A stretch of DNA of 13,974 nucleotides, taken from positions 1 to 13,974 of the forward strand of contig CAXGUU010000051.1 of the NCBI GenBank assembly GCA_964012875.1. The letters run 5' to 3'. Below, one piece after another: positions 13,750 to 13,974 of the stretch. A program made the position numbers and the translations under genes. Source of the stretch: CAXGUU01 sp964012875. GTDB lineage: Bacteria > Pseudomonadota > Gammaproteobacteria > Ga0077536. How positions within the stretch are numbered: the stretch's first letter is position 1; every line of letters begins with the position of its first letter. The notes under the pieces are model-generated. The model was not told where the DNA came from and made no database searches. It saw only the letters and a list, made by a program, of their open reading frames with translations.

Positions 13750-13974
13750 ATGGGTAAGGTTACGAAACTGGCTAGATGCGCATCGGATGAGGGTCCGATG
13801 CAGGCCTATGTCCGGATCACGGACCGTAACAACCGGGGCTTCGTTGAGTTTCAGTTTTCGATTGGCGACCCTACCCTATACCTCGACATGACCCTGCCGC
13901 CCGACGCCTTTGAGGCATTCTGCCGCGAGCGCGGTGTACGCAGGCTCACTGCCGCTGAGGCCGGCGCTGTAGAT
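13750..13974 (+). CDS. dmpK: Phenol hydroxylase P0 / DmpK-like protein, 3'-truncated by window
   Basis: The 75 codons present encode a protein resembling DmpK, the small phenol hydroxylase assembly subunit (P0). It is needed to make the DmpLMNOP multicomponent di-iron monooxygenase active, probably by helping insert iron. Matching family features are YVRITDR (20-26), the block RGFVEFQFSIGDP (29-41), the LPPDAFEAFC run and a following AVD; DmpK proteins are about 90 residues, so roughly 15-20 residues lie beyond the edge. The ATG at 13750 has AGGGGA (13740-13745) just before it, a slightly close but credible ribosome site. In known operons dmpK is the first gene, followed by the hydroxylase and reductase genes and often the catechol meta-cleavage pathway, so those are expected immediately to the right. 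Identification is by remembered similarity. Confidence 0.82.
   Translation, partial: MGKVTKLARCASDEGPMQAYVRITDRNNRGFVEFQFSIGDPTLYLDMTLPPDAFEAFCRERGVRRLTAAEAGAVD

Noticed and set aside
1..13974. Mobile element, CRISPR array or tRNA-associated integration site
   Set aside because: No transposase motifs, terminal inverted repeats, spaced direct repeats or tRNA-like cloverleaf were seen anywhere in the window.

Overview
The window is GC-rich bacterial chromosome, densely packed and with short intergenic gaps. The protein families point to a proteobacterium with broad aromatic or xenobiotic catabolism, most likely gammaproteobacterial. They include a nitroreductase, a benzoylformate-decarboxylase-like ThDP enzyme, a CocE-type hydrolase, an acyl-CoA ligase, an amidase, an extradiol-type VOC protein and the first gene of a phenol hydroxylase operon. 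The taxonomic placement is inference. No rRNA, tRNA, CRISPR array or intact mobile element was seen.

Left part (1-1307): a strong hairpin at 15-34 precedes a plus-strand nitroreductase (166-843), which is followed directly by a hairpin. The 464 bases after it hold minus-strand debris. This is an open frame without a usable start whose TGA overlaps the ATG of a hemerythrin-like protein, which itself breaks off after about 40 codons.

Centre (1308-8728, all minus strand): reading in the direction of transcription, an acyl-CoA ligase (8728 to 7136) is followed after 268 bases by five closely spaced genes. These are a membrane fatty-acid-hydroxylase/sterol-desaturase protein, a MaoC hydratase, a secreted DUF4124 protein, a CocE/NonD hydrolase and the ThDP decarboxylase-like enzyme. 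Gaps within the five-gene block are 33, 12, 27 and 52 bases, so they are probably one transcript. Oxygenation, CoA activation, hydration, ester or amide cleavage and C-C lyase chemistry together suggest a degradation pathway whose substrate cannot be read from sequence alone.

Right part (8729-13974): a divergent region with an inverted repeat separates the ligase from a small exported-looking protein and an amidase-signature hydrolase on the plus strand. A hairpin lies between the amidase and a convergent YyaL/DUF255 thioredoxin-fold protein. Divergent from that protein is a single-domain VOC protein carrying a complete extradiol ring-cleavage signature. After a 396-base gap containing a decayed reading frame, the window ends inside a DmpK-like gene, normally the first gene of a multicomponent phenol hydroxylase operon. 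The rest of that operon should lie just beyond the window.
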